From: Phytopseudomonas seleniipraecipitans
GTDB taxonomy: Bacteria > Pseudomonadota > Gammaproteobacteria > Pseudomonadales > Pseudomonadaceae
Length of the DNA stretch: 64,000 nt
Assembly (NCBI RefSeq): GCF_900102335.1
Contig: NZ_FNBM01000004.1
Location: 62,001-126,000, forward strand
Direction of reading: 5' to 3'
The notes below the pieces were generated by a model, which was given only the letters and a program-made list of their open reading frames with translations, made no database searches and had not been told where the DNA came from. This document shows, piece by piece, positions 37,265 through 46,651 of this stretch (its first letter is position 1; every line of letters starts with the position of its first letter). The position numbers were made by a program, and so were the translations under genes.

Positions 37265-37506
37265 GCCGGCTTGTTCTCGTGCAGGCGCACATTGAGCTCA
37301 TCGACCACAGGCGCCCACTCGGCGTCTTCGAGCAGCTCTTCTTTGAGAAAAGCGGCCTGGGCCTGATTCCAGAATGGAGCTTCCGATACCTTCACGTCGT
37401 CGGCCAGCGGATAGTGCTTGGCGATAAAGGTGTCGATGCTAGCGGGGTCGGACGCTAGCCCCAATTGTTCGAACAGGGTGCCGAGGTCTTTGTTAGGAAG
37501 CTCCAT
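37261..37506 (-). CDS. DUF2789 domain-containing protein
   Basis: 81 residues matching DUF2789 in length and pattern: DLGTLFEQLGLASDPASIDT, FIAKHYPLADDV, APFWNQAQAAFLKEELLEDA and VVDELNVRLHE. Small, acidic, soluble; function unknown. ATG 37506 (MELPNKD) has GGAG 7 bases upstream and is preferred over ATG 37518. Confidence 0.85.
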   Translation of the reverse strand: MELPNKDLGTLFEQLGLASDPASIDTFIAKHYPLADDVKVSEAPFWNQAQAAFLKEELLEDAEWAPVVDELNVRLHENKPA

Positions 37507-37658
37507 GGGGTTCTCCATCAAGTGGGTGGTTTTTCGTACAAGTGTTGAGTAGAGCGAGGTAGCCGAACGACAGTTCAACCTCTCCAGCCGCGCGGCCTGC
37601 CAGTTCGATGCCGATATCAGCTATGGTTGATGCCACTACCCACCTTCAGGCAATAACC

Positions 37659-38915
37659 ATGAGCATCGGAATCCCGTGTCGCAACGCGCCTTTTCTGTCT
37701 GCAATCGCCCTGCTGCTCAGCGCCTGCACCAGCTCGCAGACGCCTCCCGCTGACAAACCCGAACTGATTGGCCGTGCCCAGGACCTCTACGAGCTGCCCC
37801 AGGCCTACCAGCCCGGCACCTACCGTCACATGGACGATCTGTTCTTCACCCGCGCGGTGCCCCGCGGCCCGCAGGTCTACCCATTGCCCGCACGGGCCGA
37901 AGTGCCCGTGCAGTACAGCATCGACGGCCAATCGCTGGACACCGCGGCGTTTATGCGTCGTAACCAGGTCAGTGGCGTGCTGATCCTCAAGGACGGCAAG
38001 GTGGCGCTCGAGAAGTACGCGATGGGCAACGATGCCAGCACCCGCTGGACGTCCTTCAGCGTGGTCAAGTCGATTTCCTCGACCCTGGTCGGCGCCGCGG
38101 TGCAGCAAGGCAAAATCGCCAGCGTCAAAGACCCGCTGACCCGCTACCTGCCGCAACTCAAAGGCGGCGCCTATGACGGCGTGAGCGTCGAGCAGATGCT
38201 GCAGATGAGTTCGGGCGCTGCCTGGGACGAAACCTACCGTGACCCGAAATCCGACCGGCGTCGGATGTTCGAGCTGCAACTGGCCAACAACCCGGGCGCC
38301 CTGCTCAAGCAGATGTCTGCACTCAAGAAAGCCCACACGCCGGGCACGACATTCGCCTACAGCACCGGCGAGTCGCACCTGCAGAGCGAGCTGGTTCGCG
38401 CCGCGACTGGCATGACCAGCGCCGATTACCTCTCTGAACGCATCTGGGCGCGACTGGGTATGGAGCGCGACGCGTTCTGGCAATTGGATAGCCGCGCCGG
38501 GCAGGAAATCGGCAGCAGCGGCCTGTCCGCAACGCTGCGTGATTACGCACGCTTTGGTCAGTTCATCCTCAATGACGGAGTCATCAACGGCGAGCGCATC
38601 CTGCCCGCCAACTGGCTGGCGAGCGCCACCCGTGCAGTGCCCGGCTCACACCTGGAGCCCGGCAAGCTGTACGACGGCGAGTATGCACTTGGCTATGGCT
38701 ACCAGTGGTGGCTGTTCCCAACTGGCGCCGCAGCGCTGCCGGAGCACACTGGTGGCGCCTTTGAAGCTCAAGGCATCTTTGGCCAGTTCCTCTATATCAA
38801 CCCTAAAGAGAAAGTCGTGGCGGTAATCTGGAGCACTTGGCCAAAACCGGAGATGGATGAGCGGGAAATGGAAACCTACGCGTTCATCGGCGCCGCCATC
38901 AAAGCGCTGCGCTGA
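37659..38915 (+). CDS. Serine hydrolase, beta-lactamase/class C-like lipoprotein
   Basis: 418 residues of the penicillin-binding-protein-like serine hydrolase family. A lipobox LLSAC (Cys about 23) predicts a lipoprotein. The active-site SxxK is in FSVVKSISSTLVG, followed by the tyrosine motif in FAYSTGESHLQ and HTGGAFEAQGIFGQFLYI near the C-terminus in place of KTG. Substrate unknown (esterase or peptidase possible). ATG 37659 is chosen because it places the signal peptide at the N-terminus. Confidence 0.85.
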   Translation: MSIGIPCRNAPFLSAIALLLSACTSSQTPPADKPELIGRAQDLYELPQAYQPGTYRHMDDLFFTRAVPRGPQVYPLPARAEVPVQYSIDGQSLDTAAFMRRNQVSGVLILKDGKVALEKYAMGNDASTRWTSFSVVKSISSTLVGAAVQQGKIASVKDPLTRYLPQLKGGAYDGVSVEQMLQMSSGAAWDETYRDPKSDRRRMFELQLANNPGALLKQMSALKKAHTPGTTFAYSTGESHLQSELVRAATGMTSADYLSERIWARLGMERDAFWQLDSRAGQEIGSSGLSATLRDYARFGQFILNDGVINGERILPANWLASATRAVPGSHLEPGKLYDGEYALGYGYQWWLFPTGAAALPEHTGGAFEAQGIFGQFLYINPKEKVVAVIWSTWPKPEMDEREMETYAFIGAAIKALR

Positions 38916-39020
38916 ACGAAGGCCAGGTGCAGGCGGGGCGCTGGCGGACTAAGATCGCTGATTGGCCGAACCCCGTCGCGCCCTGCTGGTCGATACATCA
39001 GATTTACCTGAGGGATACCT

Positions 39021-39527
39021 ATGATTGATTGCCGACACGGCGTTGGCTGCGTGCTGTTGAGCTTGATGCTGGCAGGCTGCGCCTCGACCTCCTGCGACGA
39101 GCCATTGAGCGGTGACAGCTGCCGGGACCGCCAGCTGCTCCACCAGAACGACATGCTGCAGGCCAAATTGCTGGTGGCGTCCGGCGACATGGAAACCCAT
39201 GAACTGGCCAGCGCCCTGCTACGCCGCGCCGAAAGCGAGGACGAGCTTGGCGAGGTGGCGTTCTACCAGGCGATCCTGATGATCCGCGAAGGCCCGCAGA
39301 CCGACGAGGTACTCAGCAAGCTGGAGGATGCCGCGCAGCAGCACCAGCCTTATGCCGTGGCGCTGCTGTACAAGATCTGGTCCGAACCCTTTCTGGTTGA
39401 CGAGGCCGACCCCATCCGCGCCGAGCAATATCGCGCCGACTACGCGGAGCTGGACGTCGCCAAGAGCGGCTATCCCTCGTTCGAAAAGGCGCTGGAGCTG
39501 GTCAACGGCCTGGTGCGAACCCCCTGA
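39021..39527 (+). CDS. Hypothetical lipoprotein
   Basis: 168 residues. Signal peptide with lipobox MLAGC (Cys about 20), two further Cys pairs just after it (STSCDEP, GDSCRD), then a helical region (LASALLRRAESEDELGEVAF, LLYKIWSEPFLVDEADP) resembling Sel1/TPR-like helices without clear repeats. Not recognised further. ATG 39021 preceded by TGAGG. Confidence 0.7.
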   Translation: MIDCRHGVGCVLLSLMLAGCASTSCDEPLSGDSCRDRQLLHQNDMLQAKLLVASGDMETHELASALLRRAESEDELGEVAFYQAILMIREGPQTDEVLSKLEDAAQQHQPYAVALLYKIWSEPFLVDEADPIRAEQYRADYAELDVAKSGYPSFEKALELVNGLVRTP

Positions 39528-39644
39528 TCTGAGATTTGCAGGTGCCAGCGCGGCGGCGAGCGATTAAAATCCGCCACCAGATTCGTCGTGCGGCCCCAGC
39601 AAGGGCCGCGCCAAGCCATTATCCGCATAGCCGAGAGAACAGAC

Positions 39645-40346
39645 ATGGGCGCCCAGTGGAAAGCCAAACCTAAAGAAGCCGCCGCCAACGCCAGGGGCAA
39701 GATTTTCGGCCGCCTGGTCAAGGAAATCATGGTCTGCGCACGTAATGGCGCCGACCCGGACATGAACCCCAAGCTGCGCCTGGCCATCCATCAGGCCAAG
39801 AAAGCCTCGATGCCCAAGGACACGCTGGACCGCGCGATCAAGAAAGGCGCAGGCCTGAGCGGCGAGACCGTCAACTTCGAGCGCACCACCTATGAAGGTT
39901 TTGCGCCGCATCAAGTGCCGCTGATCGTCGAATGCCTGACCGACAACGTGAACCGCACCGTAGCGGAGATACGCGTGTTGTTCCGCAAGGGTCAACTTGG
40001 CAGCAGCGGCTCGGTGGCTTGGGATTTCGATCACGTAGGCCTGATCGAAGCCTCCAGCGACAGCGGTGCCGATCCCGAACTGGCGGCGATCGAAGCCGGC
40101 GCTCAGGACTTCGACGAAGCTGATGAAGGCAACACCCTGTTCATCACCGAGCCGACCGATCTCGATCTGGTCAGTCGTGCCCTGCCCGAGCAAGGCTTCA
40201 CCGTCAATTCGGCCTCCCTCGGCTACCGCCCGAAGAACCCGGTATCGAGCCTGACACCCGAGCAACGCGAGGAGGTTGAAGCGTTCCTTGAGGCCATCGA
40301 CAACCACGACGACGTGCAAAATGTCTACGTGGGGCTGGCTGGCTAA
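39645..40346 (+). CDS. YebC/PmpR family DNA-binding regulator
   Basis: 233 residues of the YebC/TACO1 family. Members act as transcription regulators or, as shown more recently, as ribosome-associated factors that relieve stalling. Motifs: [56 protein letters not shown] and [12 protein letters not shown]. The N-terminus lacks the usual GHSKW, so it looks like the YeeN-type paralogue rather than canonical YebC. ATG 39645 with CCGAGAG upstream. Confidence 0.87.
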   Translation: MGAQWKAKPKEAAANARGKIFGRLVKEIMVCARNGADPDMNPKLRLAIHQAKKASMPKDTLDRAIKKGAGLSGETVNFERTTYEGFAPHQVPLIVECLTDNVNRTVAEIRVLFRKGQLGSSGSVAWDFDHVGLIEASSDSGADPELAAIEAGAQDFDEADEGNTLFITEPTDLDLVSRALPEQGFTVNSASLGYRPKNPVSSLTPEQREEVEAFLEAIDNHDDVQNVYVGLAG

Positions 40347-40360
40347 GAACGGATAAATGC

Positions 40361-40382
40361 CCGCAGGGCCTCGGCCCTGCGG
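40361..40382. terminator. Hairpin after the yebC-type gene
   Basis: CCGCAGGGCC, TC, GGCCCTGCGG: a 10-bp inverted repeat 14 bases past the stop, without a T-run. Confidence 0.5.
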
Positions 40383-40525
40383 CGCTAGCACACGCTTCAA
40401 AAATCCTCCATGTACGGGAAATTGGGGCATCCATCACGGTATCGCCGCAATAACCGGATATACTGCTCGGCTTCCTTCTTTGCGAGCAATTCGCAAATTG
40501 GAATTTGCCGCCCAGGAGCTTCATC

Positions 40526-41119
40526 TTGCACAAGTCATTTATCTTCGCCGCCTGCTTAATGCTCGGAGCTTGCAGCAGCGCGCCTCAGGCACCGTCGCCG
40601 TCCAAGGTGGCCGCCCACGACAGCATCATTCGCAGCAACCTGGAGGCGATCCACAACGCCCAGGTCGTTCCGCTGCCGCTCGATTCACATTCCAGCCTGC
40701 AGCCTGGCAAGGCCGGCAATGCCAACATGCAGTTCGGCAGCTCGCTGTCCAACTATCGGGTGTATTCCCTGCAGTTGAAACAGGGCGAGCGCTATCGCCT
40801 GAACGTCAACTCGCTGTGTGATCACACCTGTATGGGCATCAACAAGTTCGCCCTTAAGCCGCGCGCCGTGCTGATGGATGCCTACGGCACGGTGATCCCC
40901 AACAAGCCTGCCCGCCCGTCCACCGTGGTCGGCATGACTACCCTCGGCTGGGACGGCGAAGCACCGGAGGACGGCACCTACTACCTGCTCGTCGCCGCCG
41001 ACAAGGAAGACATCGGTCGCACCATCGTCATCGACGATGTGTGGATCAACAATTCGCCGCTGATGGCGGTGAAAGTCGGTCTCCTCGACGGGCTTATGCG
41101 CCCCAGCACCTTGCATTGA
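40526..41119 (+). CDS. Hypothetical lipoprotein
   Basis: 197 residues. The only start with a ribosome site is TTG 40526 (AGGAG 8 bases before), giving a short signal peptide with lipobox MLGAC. The mature part looks like a beta-sandwich (YRVYSLQLKQGERYRLNVNS, SLCDHTCMGINKFALKPRA, DGTYYLLVAADKEDIGRTIV). No known family recognised. The broken Nudix gene starts 3 bases downstream. Confidence 0.72.
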   Translation: MHKSFIFAACLMLGACSSAPQAPSPSKVAAHDSIIRSNLEAIHNAQVVPLPLDSHSSLQPGKAGNANMQFGSSLSNYRVYSLQLKQGERYRLNVNSLCDHTCMGINKFALKPRAVLMDAYGTVIPNKPARPSTVVGMTTLGWDGEAPEDGTYYLLVAADKEDIGRTIVIDDVWINNSPLMAVKVGLLDGLMRPSTLH

Positions 41120-41122
41120 TCC

Positions 41123-41528
41123 ATGTCGCCACGCACCCTGCACATTGCAGCCGCCTGCCTGTTTGACGAAGCAGGTCGCCTGCTGCTGGTGCGTAAGTGC
41201 GGCACGCAGATGTTCATGCTGCCCGGCGGCAAGCGCGAAAGCGGCGAAACGCCGCTGCAAGCCCTGATACGCGAACTCGACGAAGAGCTGCATCTGCAAT
41301 TGCCCGCCTCGGCGCTCACACCGTTGGGGGCACTTCAGCGAGGCAGCAGCCAATGAGCCGGACACCCGGGTCGAAGCTGATATCTTCCGCGCCCCACTTC
41401 CACATCCCGTGCAGCCTGCGGCCGAACTGGAAGAATTACGCTGGCTGAGTGCAAGCGACCCGCGGAGCGTCGATCTGGCGCCGCTGCTACGCCGCCACGT
41501 ATTGCCGCTGATCTGGCCAGACGCCTGA
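41123..41528 (+). pseudogene. Nudix hydrolase gene with a +1 frameshift
   Basis: The first 77 codons give HIAAACLFDEAGRLLLVRKC and a full Nudix box (GGKRESGETPLQALIRELDEEL read with its 23-residue spacing), then hit a stop. Dropping one G from the G5 run at 41326-41330 restores a frame to TGA 41526 reading HFSEAAANEPDTRVEADIFR and LEELRWLSASDPRSVDL, the normal Nudix C-terminal half. The whole would be about 134 residues. Either a real frameshift or a homopolymer sequencing error. Confidence 0.85.
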
Positions 41529-41662
41529 TACCCAAGCGCGCTGAGAAATTGCCGAATTGCGCTGAAGCAGCGATAGCCACTATCGAAGCGAATGATTTCT
41601 GCCCGATGCGCCCAGTGAATAGCCTATGAACCATACAAACGGACTCGTTCACAGGTGCTCTC

Positions 41663-41917
41663 ATGCAACGCTCACTGCTCGCTCTGCTCACTGCTCTCAC
41701 CCTGCTACTCACTGGCTGCGCCAGCCCTCAATCGGCGGCTGAGCGACCGTATACCAACGAAGAAGTGAAGCAGTACGCGCTGGAAATTCTAAGCCGTAGC
41801 GGCCTCTCTTACGAGGACTACGAAAAGATTCGTAGCGCGCTGCAGGCACCTACTTATCGGGTGTCGAACTCGATACGCGACATTGAGCAACTGCGCACTA
41901 TCACTCCCGAAGGTTGA
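41663..41917 (+). CDS. Small hypothetical lipoprotein
   Basis: 84 residues: signal peptide with lipobox LLTGC (Cys about 19), then a short helical domain (YTNEEVKQYALEILSRSGLS, YEDYEKIRSAL). Family not recognised. ATG 41663. Confidence 0.72.
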   Translation: MQRSLLALLTALTLLLTGCASPQSAAERPYTNEEVKQYALEILSRSGLSYEDYEKIRSALQAPTYRVSNSIRDIEQLRTITPEG

Positions 41918-42013
41918 GCCTCGCCCGCGATGATTCGTTGACCTGCGGCAAAGGCCATTGCCGCCCGAGCTTTAGTCTGTGGTGATCCACTCTGTTATTC
42001 GCGAGGGTTCATC

Positions 42014-42346
42014 ATGGCCATAACGTCCACCGTCATCTGCGCCGCCGCCGACCAGCTGCAAGGCTTTGTCGGCTTTAATAGCAAGACTGGCAAACACATT
42101 GTGCGTTTTAGCGAAGATTCCTTCGGCCTCGACGTCATCGAAAGCAGCATAACGCCCACCAGCGAATTCGTTTGGGAAAGCACTGCGTCGTCCGCGCTGA
42201 TGACGCTCAAGCGCGACCGCCTGCAACTGCTGTGCAAGCTGCGCATCGACGAGCGCCTGCATATCGGCGAACCCTTGCAGGTTTACCTGCGCCGCGAAGA
42301 CCTGCCGGAAATCTGCGCCGAACGCCATCTGCGAACTCCGACCTGA
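42014..42346 (+). CDS. Hypothetical protein
   Basis: 110 residues, soluble, no signal peptide: TSTVICAAADQLQGFVGFNS, SFGLDVIESSITPTSEFVWE, LMTLKRDRLQLLCKLRIDER. Not recognised. ATG 42014; GCGAGGG about 12 bases upstream. Confidence 0.65.
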   Translation: MAITSTVICAAADQLQGFVGFNSKTGKHIVRFSEDSFGLDVIESSITPTSEFVWESTASSALMTLKRDRLQLLCKLRIDERLHIGEPLQVYLRREDLPEICAERHLRTPT

Positions 42347-42415
42347 TAACGCCGAACTGGTTTTTGCGGGCAGCTGGAATTTAAACTGTAAGCCCCACCA
42401 TCCTTTACGATCTTT

Positions 42416-42814
42416 ATGCTGGCGTTCTACCTCTTGCCCGACGAACAACGGCCGCTGGCGGACAAGTTCTACCGCAGCCAGCGCTCTGCAATGCGCACTC
42501 GATCTGAGCATCGCGTATGGGTCGCGAAGGATGATGAGATTGTCGCCGCCCTGTGCCTCCAGCCTGCCGCTCATGGCCAGTGGCTCACCAGCCTGCTGGT
42601 TGCCGCCGGCCACCGCAGGCAGGGTGTTGCAGGCGCCCTGCTCCAACATGCGCTAGGCGACGCTCAACTGCCGACCTGGCTGTTCTGCCATCCGGATCTG
42701 CAGCCATTCTACGAGCGTCGGGGTTTTGCACTCTGTGCGCAGCTGCCAGCGCCTCTGAGCGAGCGTCTGGCTCGATATCGTCGCACTAAAAACCTGAACG
42801 CCCTGGTGCGCTGA
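42416..42814 (+). CDS. GNAT family N-acetyltransferase
   Basis: 132 residues with the acetyl-CoA-binding motif A of the GNAT fold (LTSLLVAAGHRRQGVAGALL) and the later HPDLQPFYERRGF. The N-terminal strand-helix region is shorter than in many members. Acceptor unknown. ATG 42416. Confidence 0.82.
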   Translation: MLAFYLLPDEQRPLADKFYRSQRSAMRTRSEHRVWVAKDDEIVAALCLQPAAHGQWLTSLLVAAGHRRQGVAGALLQHALGDAQLPTWLFCHPDLQPFYERRGFALCAQLPAPLSERLARYRRTKNLNALVR

Positions 42815-42829
42815 CAATACCGCTGGTCC

Positions 42830-42850
42830 TGCTGGCACATATGCTGGCAC
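42830..42850 (+). repeat. Short direct repeat upstream of the diguanylate cyclase gene
   Basis: TGCTGGCAC occurs twice, 12 bases apart (42830-42838, 42842-42850), about 130 bases before the cyclase start. Possibly an operator; nothing else supports it. Confidence 0.3.
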
Positions 42851-42977
42851 TTTGACCACTTTACCCGCTTGTAAGGCGTTTCATACCCCGCCAATGTGAA
42901 CGGCTGTGCCACCTCGAGACTCTATCTGCAGGTATTCAGACTTGCAGTTACCGAGCGTGCGTGCGTCCACCCCCTAG

Positions 42978-44018
42978 ATGACAGTCATGGCTATTCACGT
43001 GAAGCGTGTGCTTGTGCGGCTGCGCAAGGACTTCCAACTCTCGATCATCACCCTCATGGGCCTGTTCGGCGTACTCGGCGTATCGCCGTACGCCGTGTAC
43101 CGAGTTCTGCACGGTAATTACCTGGTCAGCATCGCCGACACGGTGATCGTGCTTTCGACCGTTCTGGCGGTCATCCATGCCTGGCGCACGGGCGACACGG
43201 TCAAGCCTGGCGTCTGCCTGGCCGGTATCTTCTCGTTGTGCGCCACGCTGATCACCATCAATCTGGGTGTCAACGGACTGTTCTGGATCTACCCGCTGAT
43301 CCTCTTCAACTTTTTCATGGTATCGCCGCCACGGGCGTTGCTCGCCACGGTGCTGGTCGTCGCGGCACTGTCGATTTATGCACTGCTGCAGCCGGGCACG
43401 GTATTCGAAAGCCGCTATCAGATGCTGTCGTTTCTGGTCACAGCCCTGATGGCCAGCATACTGACGTTCATTTTTGCCTACCGCACCCAGCACCAACGCG
43501 AACAACTGCACGCCTGGGCGACCCGCGACCCATTGACCGGCGCCCGTAACCGCCGGGTAATGAACGAGGAGCTGAAGATTGCCGTCTCCACTCGCCGTCG
43601 CCACCGCACCAGCGCTGCCGTTCTGTTGATGGATCTCGACCATTTCAAACAGATCAACGACCGCTTCGGCCACCAGGCGGGTGATCAGGTGCTGGTCAGT
43701 TTGGTGGAACGGATCACCCTTAATATTCGCGATGCAGACCGGCTGTTTCGCTTTGGCGGCGAGGAATTCCTGCTGCTGCTCAACAACACCGACGAGCACG
43801 GGCTGCTCAGCGCCGCTGAGCACCTGCAGGCAGACATCGCCGAACATCTGAAGAGCCCGGGCGGCCCGGTCACTGTCTCCATGGGCGGCGCGGTCCTACG
43901 CGCCAGTGAGACCTGGGAAAGCTGGCTGCAACGGGCAGATCAACAGCTCTATCACGCCAAACATGCCGGCCGTAACTGCATCCGTATCGATCACAGCGAG
44001 ACGCTGAAACTGGCCTAG
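42978..44018 (+). CDS. Membrane diguanylate cyclase (GGDEF)
   Basis: Makes c-di-GMP from two GTP. 346 residues: about six N-terminal membrane helices (residues ~20-175) without a recognised sensor fold, then a GGDEF domain with RDPLTGARNRR, LLMDLDHFKQINDRFGHQAG and the intact active site FGGEEF. An RxxD inhibitory site (RDAD) sits five residues before GGEEF, so product inhibition is likely. No EAL domain. ATG 42978; ATG 42990 (MAIHVKRV) is also possible. Confidence 0.92.
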   Translation: MTVMAIHVKRVLVRLRKDFQLSIITLMGLFGVLGVSPYAVYRVLHGNYLVSIADTVIVLSTVLAVIHAWRTGDTVKPGVCLAGIFSLCATLITINLGVNGLFWIYPLILFNFFMVSPPRALLATVLVVAALSIYALLQPGTVFESRYQMLSFLVTALMASILTFIFAYRTQHQREQLHAWATRDPLTGARNRRVMNEELKIAVSTRRRHRTSAAVLLMDLDHFKQINDRFGHQAGDQVLVSLVERITLNIRDADRLFRFGGEEFLLLLNNTDEHGLLSAAEHLQADIAEHLKSPGGPVTVSMGGAVLRASETWESWLQRADQQLYHAKHAGRNCIRIDHSETLKLA

Positions 44019-44095
44019 CAAGCGCTATCCATGCCAGGCGAGCGAGCCCTCCGCTGTGTAGCTCGGCCATCCATTACCAATCACTACGCAAAAGA

Positions 44096-44126
44096 AAAGG
44101 GGCAGCCCTGAGGCTGCCCCTTTCTT
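44096..44126. terminator. Bidirectional rho-independent terminator
   Basis: AAAGGGGCAGCC, loop CTGA, GGCTGCCCCTTT, then CTT; lies between the convergent cyclase and actP genes. Confidence 0.88.
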
Positions 44127-44140
44127 GTCCTGCCCGTTGA

Positions 44141-45796
44141 TCAGTGGGACGAAGCGCCACTGGCCCCCAGACCGGTGTGCGAGCGCACGAACTGTGGCAG
44201 GAACAGAGCGCGTTCCTCCGCAGCCGATTCGGACTTGTCGGTGATCGAGAAGAACCAGATACCGACGAACGCGACGATGATGGAGAACAGTGCCGGGTAT
44301 TCGTACGGGAAGATCGCCTTCTCGTGGCCGAGTACCGTGACCCAGATGGTTGGGCCGAGCACCATCAACACGACCGCTGTAATCAAGCCCAGCCAGCCGC
44401 CGATCATGGCGCCACGGGTGGTCAGGTTCTTCCAGTACATGCTGAGGAACAGCACGGGGAAGTTACAGCTCGCCGCGATCGAGAATGCCAGACCGACCAT
44501 GAAGGCAATGTTCTGCTTCTCGAAGAGGATACCCAGGCCAATGGCCAGGACGCCCAGGCACACCGTGGTGATCTTCGATACGCGCAGTTCATCCTTCTCG
44601 TTGACGTTGCCTTTCTTGATCACGCTGGCGTACAGGTCGTGAGACACCGCCGAGGCACCTGCCAGGGTCAGACCTGCAACCACCGCGAGGATGGTGGCGA
44701 AGGCTACTGCCGAGATGAAGCCCAAGAAGATGCTGCCACCTACCGCGTTGGCCAGGTGAACCGCCGCCATGTTGTTGCCGCCCAGCAGTGCGCCAGCAGC
44801 GTCCTTGAAGGCCGGGTTGGTGCTGACCAGCAGAATCGCGCCGAAGCCGATGATGAAGGTCAGGATGTAGAAGTAACCGATAAAACCAGTGGCGTAAAAA
44901 ACTGATTTACGGGCTTCCTTGGCATCACCAACCGTGAAGAAGCGCATGAGGATGTGCGGCAGACCAGCGGTACCGAACATCAGCGCGAGGCCGAGGGAAA
45001 TCGCCGAAATCGGGTCTTTCACCAAACCGCCTGGGCTCATGATGGCTTCGCCGTTGGCGTGAACCTTGATGGCTTCGGTGAATAGCGTGTTGAAGTTGAA
45101 GCCGACGTGTTTCATCACCATGAAGGCCATGAACGACGCACCGGAGAGCAGCAGCACCGCCTTGATGATCTGTACCCAGGTGGTGGCCAACATGCCGCCG
45201 AACAGCACGTACATCACCATCAGGATGCCGACCAGCACGACCGCCACATGGTAATCGAGGCCGAACAGCAGCTGGATCAGCTTACCGGCGCCGACCATTT
45301 GCGCGATCAGGTAGAACGCCACCACAACCAGCGAGCCGCTGGCTGAAAGGGTGCGAATTTCCTTCTGTTTCAGGCGATAGGACGCCACGTCAGCAAAGGT
45401 GTACTTGCCCAGGTTGCGCAAGCGCTCGGCGATCAGGAAGAGGATCACCGGCCAGCCGACCAGGAAGCCGATGGAGTAGATCAGGCCGTCGTAGCCCGAG
45501 GTGAACACCAGCGCGGAAATACCCAGGAAGGACGCTGCCGACATGTAGTCACCAGCGATTGCCAAACCATTCTGGAAGCCAGTGATACCGCCCCCAGCGG
45601 TGTAGAAGTCGGAAGTCGATTTGCTGCGCTTCGAGGCCCAGTAGGTGATGCACAGCGTGCCGCCAACGAACGCGAGGAACATCAGGATTGCGGGCGTGTT
45701 GACCGCCTGTTTCTGCACATCGCCGGCCAGCGCATCGGCCCACAACGCAGGGGCCAGGGCCATCAAGGCCAACGCGGAAAGAATACGGCCAATCAT
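44141..45796 (-). CDS. actP: Cation/acetate symporter ActP
   Basis: Sodium:solute symporter family protein that imports acetate and similar short acids. 551 residues with a signal-like first helix and about 13 membrane helices; typical stretches are [53 protein letters not shown] and [17 protein letters not shown] 45796 overlaps the stop of the DUF485 gene (ATGA), the usual yjcH-actP arrangement. acs is not adjacent here. Confidence 0.95.
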   Translation of the reverse strand: MIGRILSALALMALAPALWADALAGDVQKQAVNTPAILMFLAFVGGTLCITYWASKRSKSTSDFYTAGGGITGFQNGLAIAGDYMSAASFLGISALVFTSGYDGLIYSIGFLVGWPVILFLIAERLRNLGKYTFADVASYRLKQKEIRTLSASGSLVVVAFYLIAQMVGAGKLIQLLFGLDYHVAVVLVGILMVMYVLFGGMLATTWVQIIKAVLLLSGASFMAFMVMKHVGFNFNTLFTEAIKVHANGEAIMSPGGLVKDPISAISLGLALMFGTAGLPHILMRFFTVGDAKEARKSVFYATGFIGYFYILTFIIGFGAILLVSTNPAFKDAAGALLGGNNMAAVHLANAVGGSIFLGFISAVAFATILAVVAGLTLAGASAVSHDLYASVIKKGNVNEKDELRVSKITTVCLGVLAIGLGILFEKQNIAFMVGLAFSIAASCNFPVLFLSMYWKNLTTRGAMIGGWLGLITAVVLMVLGPTIWVTVLGHEKAIFPYEYPALFSIIVAFVGIWFFSITDKSESAAEERALFLPQFVRSHTGLGASGASSH

Positions 45797-46104
45797 TTGC
45801 CCACCTCATCCAGGATCACCTGGTTCAGGTTGTCGAACTCGCTGTTGGCACGACGCACGTAGATGCCGGTCAGCACGAACGCCGAGAGGATGACGCCGAG
45901 ACCCACTGGAATACCCCAGGTGACCGGGGAGCTATCAGAGATACGTGTTCCGAGCCAGCCTGGCACGAATGCGATCAGCAGAATAAAGCCAACGTAGATG
46001 CCGAGCATGATGGCGGAGAGTATCCAGGCGAACCGCTCACGCTTGGCTACCAGCTCCTTGAAATGCGGACTTTGCTCGATCCGCCGATAAATGCTGTCGT
46101 TCAT
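45793..46104 (-). CDS. yjcH: DUF485 inner-membrane protein YjcH
   Basis: 103 residues with two membrane helices ([20 protein letters not shown] and [20 protein letters not shown]), between a polar N-terminus ([19 protein letters not shown]) and a charged tail. Small partner always found with ActP; role not established. ATG 46104 with GAGGA upstream. Confidence 0.93.
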   Translation of the reverse strand: MNDSIYRRIEQSPHFKELVAKRERFAWILSAIMLGIYVGFILLIAFVPGWLGTRISDSSPVTWGIPVGLGVILSAFVLTGIYVRRANSEFDNLNQVILDEVGK

Positions 46105-46172
46105 TTTATTGTTATCCTCACCCAGCTGGATGCTGGTTGGGACAACTGTAAATCGGCGCTCAGCCGGCGACA

Positions 46173-46216
46173 GACGACCTTAGTCGAAGCCCGGTGCTTT
46201 TTAGACCAAAGTCTAA
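46173..46216 (-). promoter_or_regulatory. Two 16-base dyads upstream of yjcH-actP
   Basis: TTAGAC-N4-GTCTAA (46201-46216, perfect dyad) and, on the minus strand, TTCGAC-N4-GTCGTC (46173-46188, degenerate copy), centres 28 bases apart and about 75-105 bases before the yjcH ATG. Plausible operator for a LuxR-type response regulator of acetate genes (CrbR/ErdR type); the assignment is inference. Confidence 0.5.
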
Positions 46217-46229
46217 TGCTCCGGTACGG

Positions 46230-46571
46230 TCAGCGCTGCTGCTGGTACTGCTGCGTGCCCTGCCCCGGGTACCGCTGGATTTCATAACCGTTCGGGTATT
46301 CGGTGCTCTGCCGAATGCCGCCACGGGTCTCGAACGTCGAGCTGCGCTGGCCGCTTTCATAGCGAGTCGAGTCGATGTTGCGCGGAATGTACTGGCCGCC
46401 GTGAATGTCGTAACGCTCCTGACGCTCGTAGGTCTGGATACTGCCGCTGGCGCCCGGGCTGATGTATGCCTTGGGGATCACGCGGATGGTCTGCGGCGTG
46501 CGCTCGTCGGCCCAGGCCGCCGTGGTGGCCAGCGCGGCCAGCAGCAGGGTGAAGCGGATCAGTGATTTCAT
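46230..46571 (-). CDS. Hypothetical exported protein
   Basis: 113 residues with a signal peptide ending in AWA, then a polar, Tyr/Gln/Arg-rich mature part (IRVIPKAYISPGASGSIQTY, GGQYIPRNIDSTRYESGQRS, QRYPGQGTQQYQQQR) that looks poorly structured. No domain recognised. Expected in the periplasm. ATG 46571 preceded by GGAGCTCGAG. Confidence 0.72.
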   Translation of the reverse strand: MKSLIRFTLLLAALATTAAWADERTPQTIRVIPKAYISPGASGSIQTYERQERYDIHGGQYIPRNIDSTRYESGQRSSTFETRGGIRQSTEYPNGYEIQRYPGQGTQQYQQQR

Positions 46572-46651
46572 CTCGAGCTCCGAATACGGTTCAGGCAGCG
46601 GGCGAATGGCGCCGCGGCCCCATGCCTAGCTGAGACAGCGTCGACGGCGGA

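Noticed and set aside
42833..42860. Possible sigma-54 site (TGGCAC twice) before the diguanylate cyclase
   Set aside because: Neither copy has the TTGC -12 element at the required spacing.
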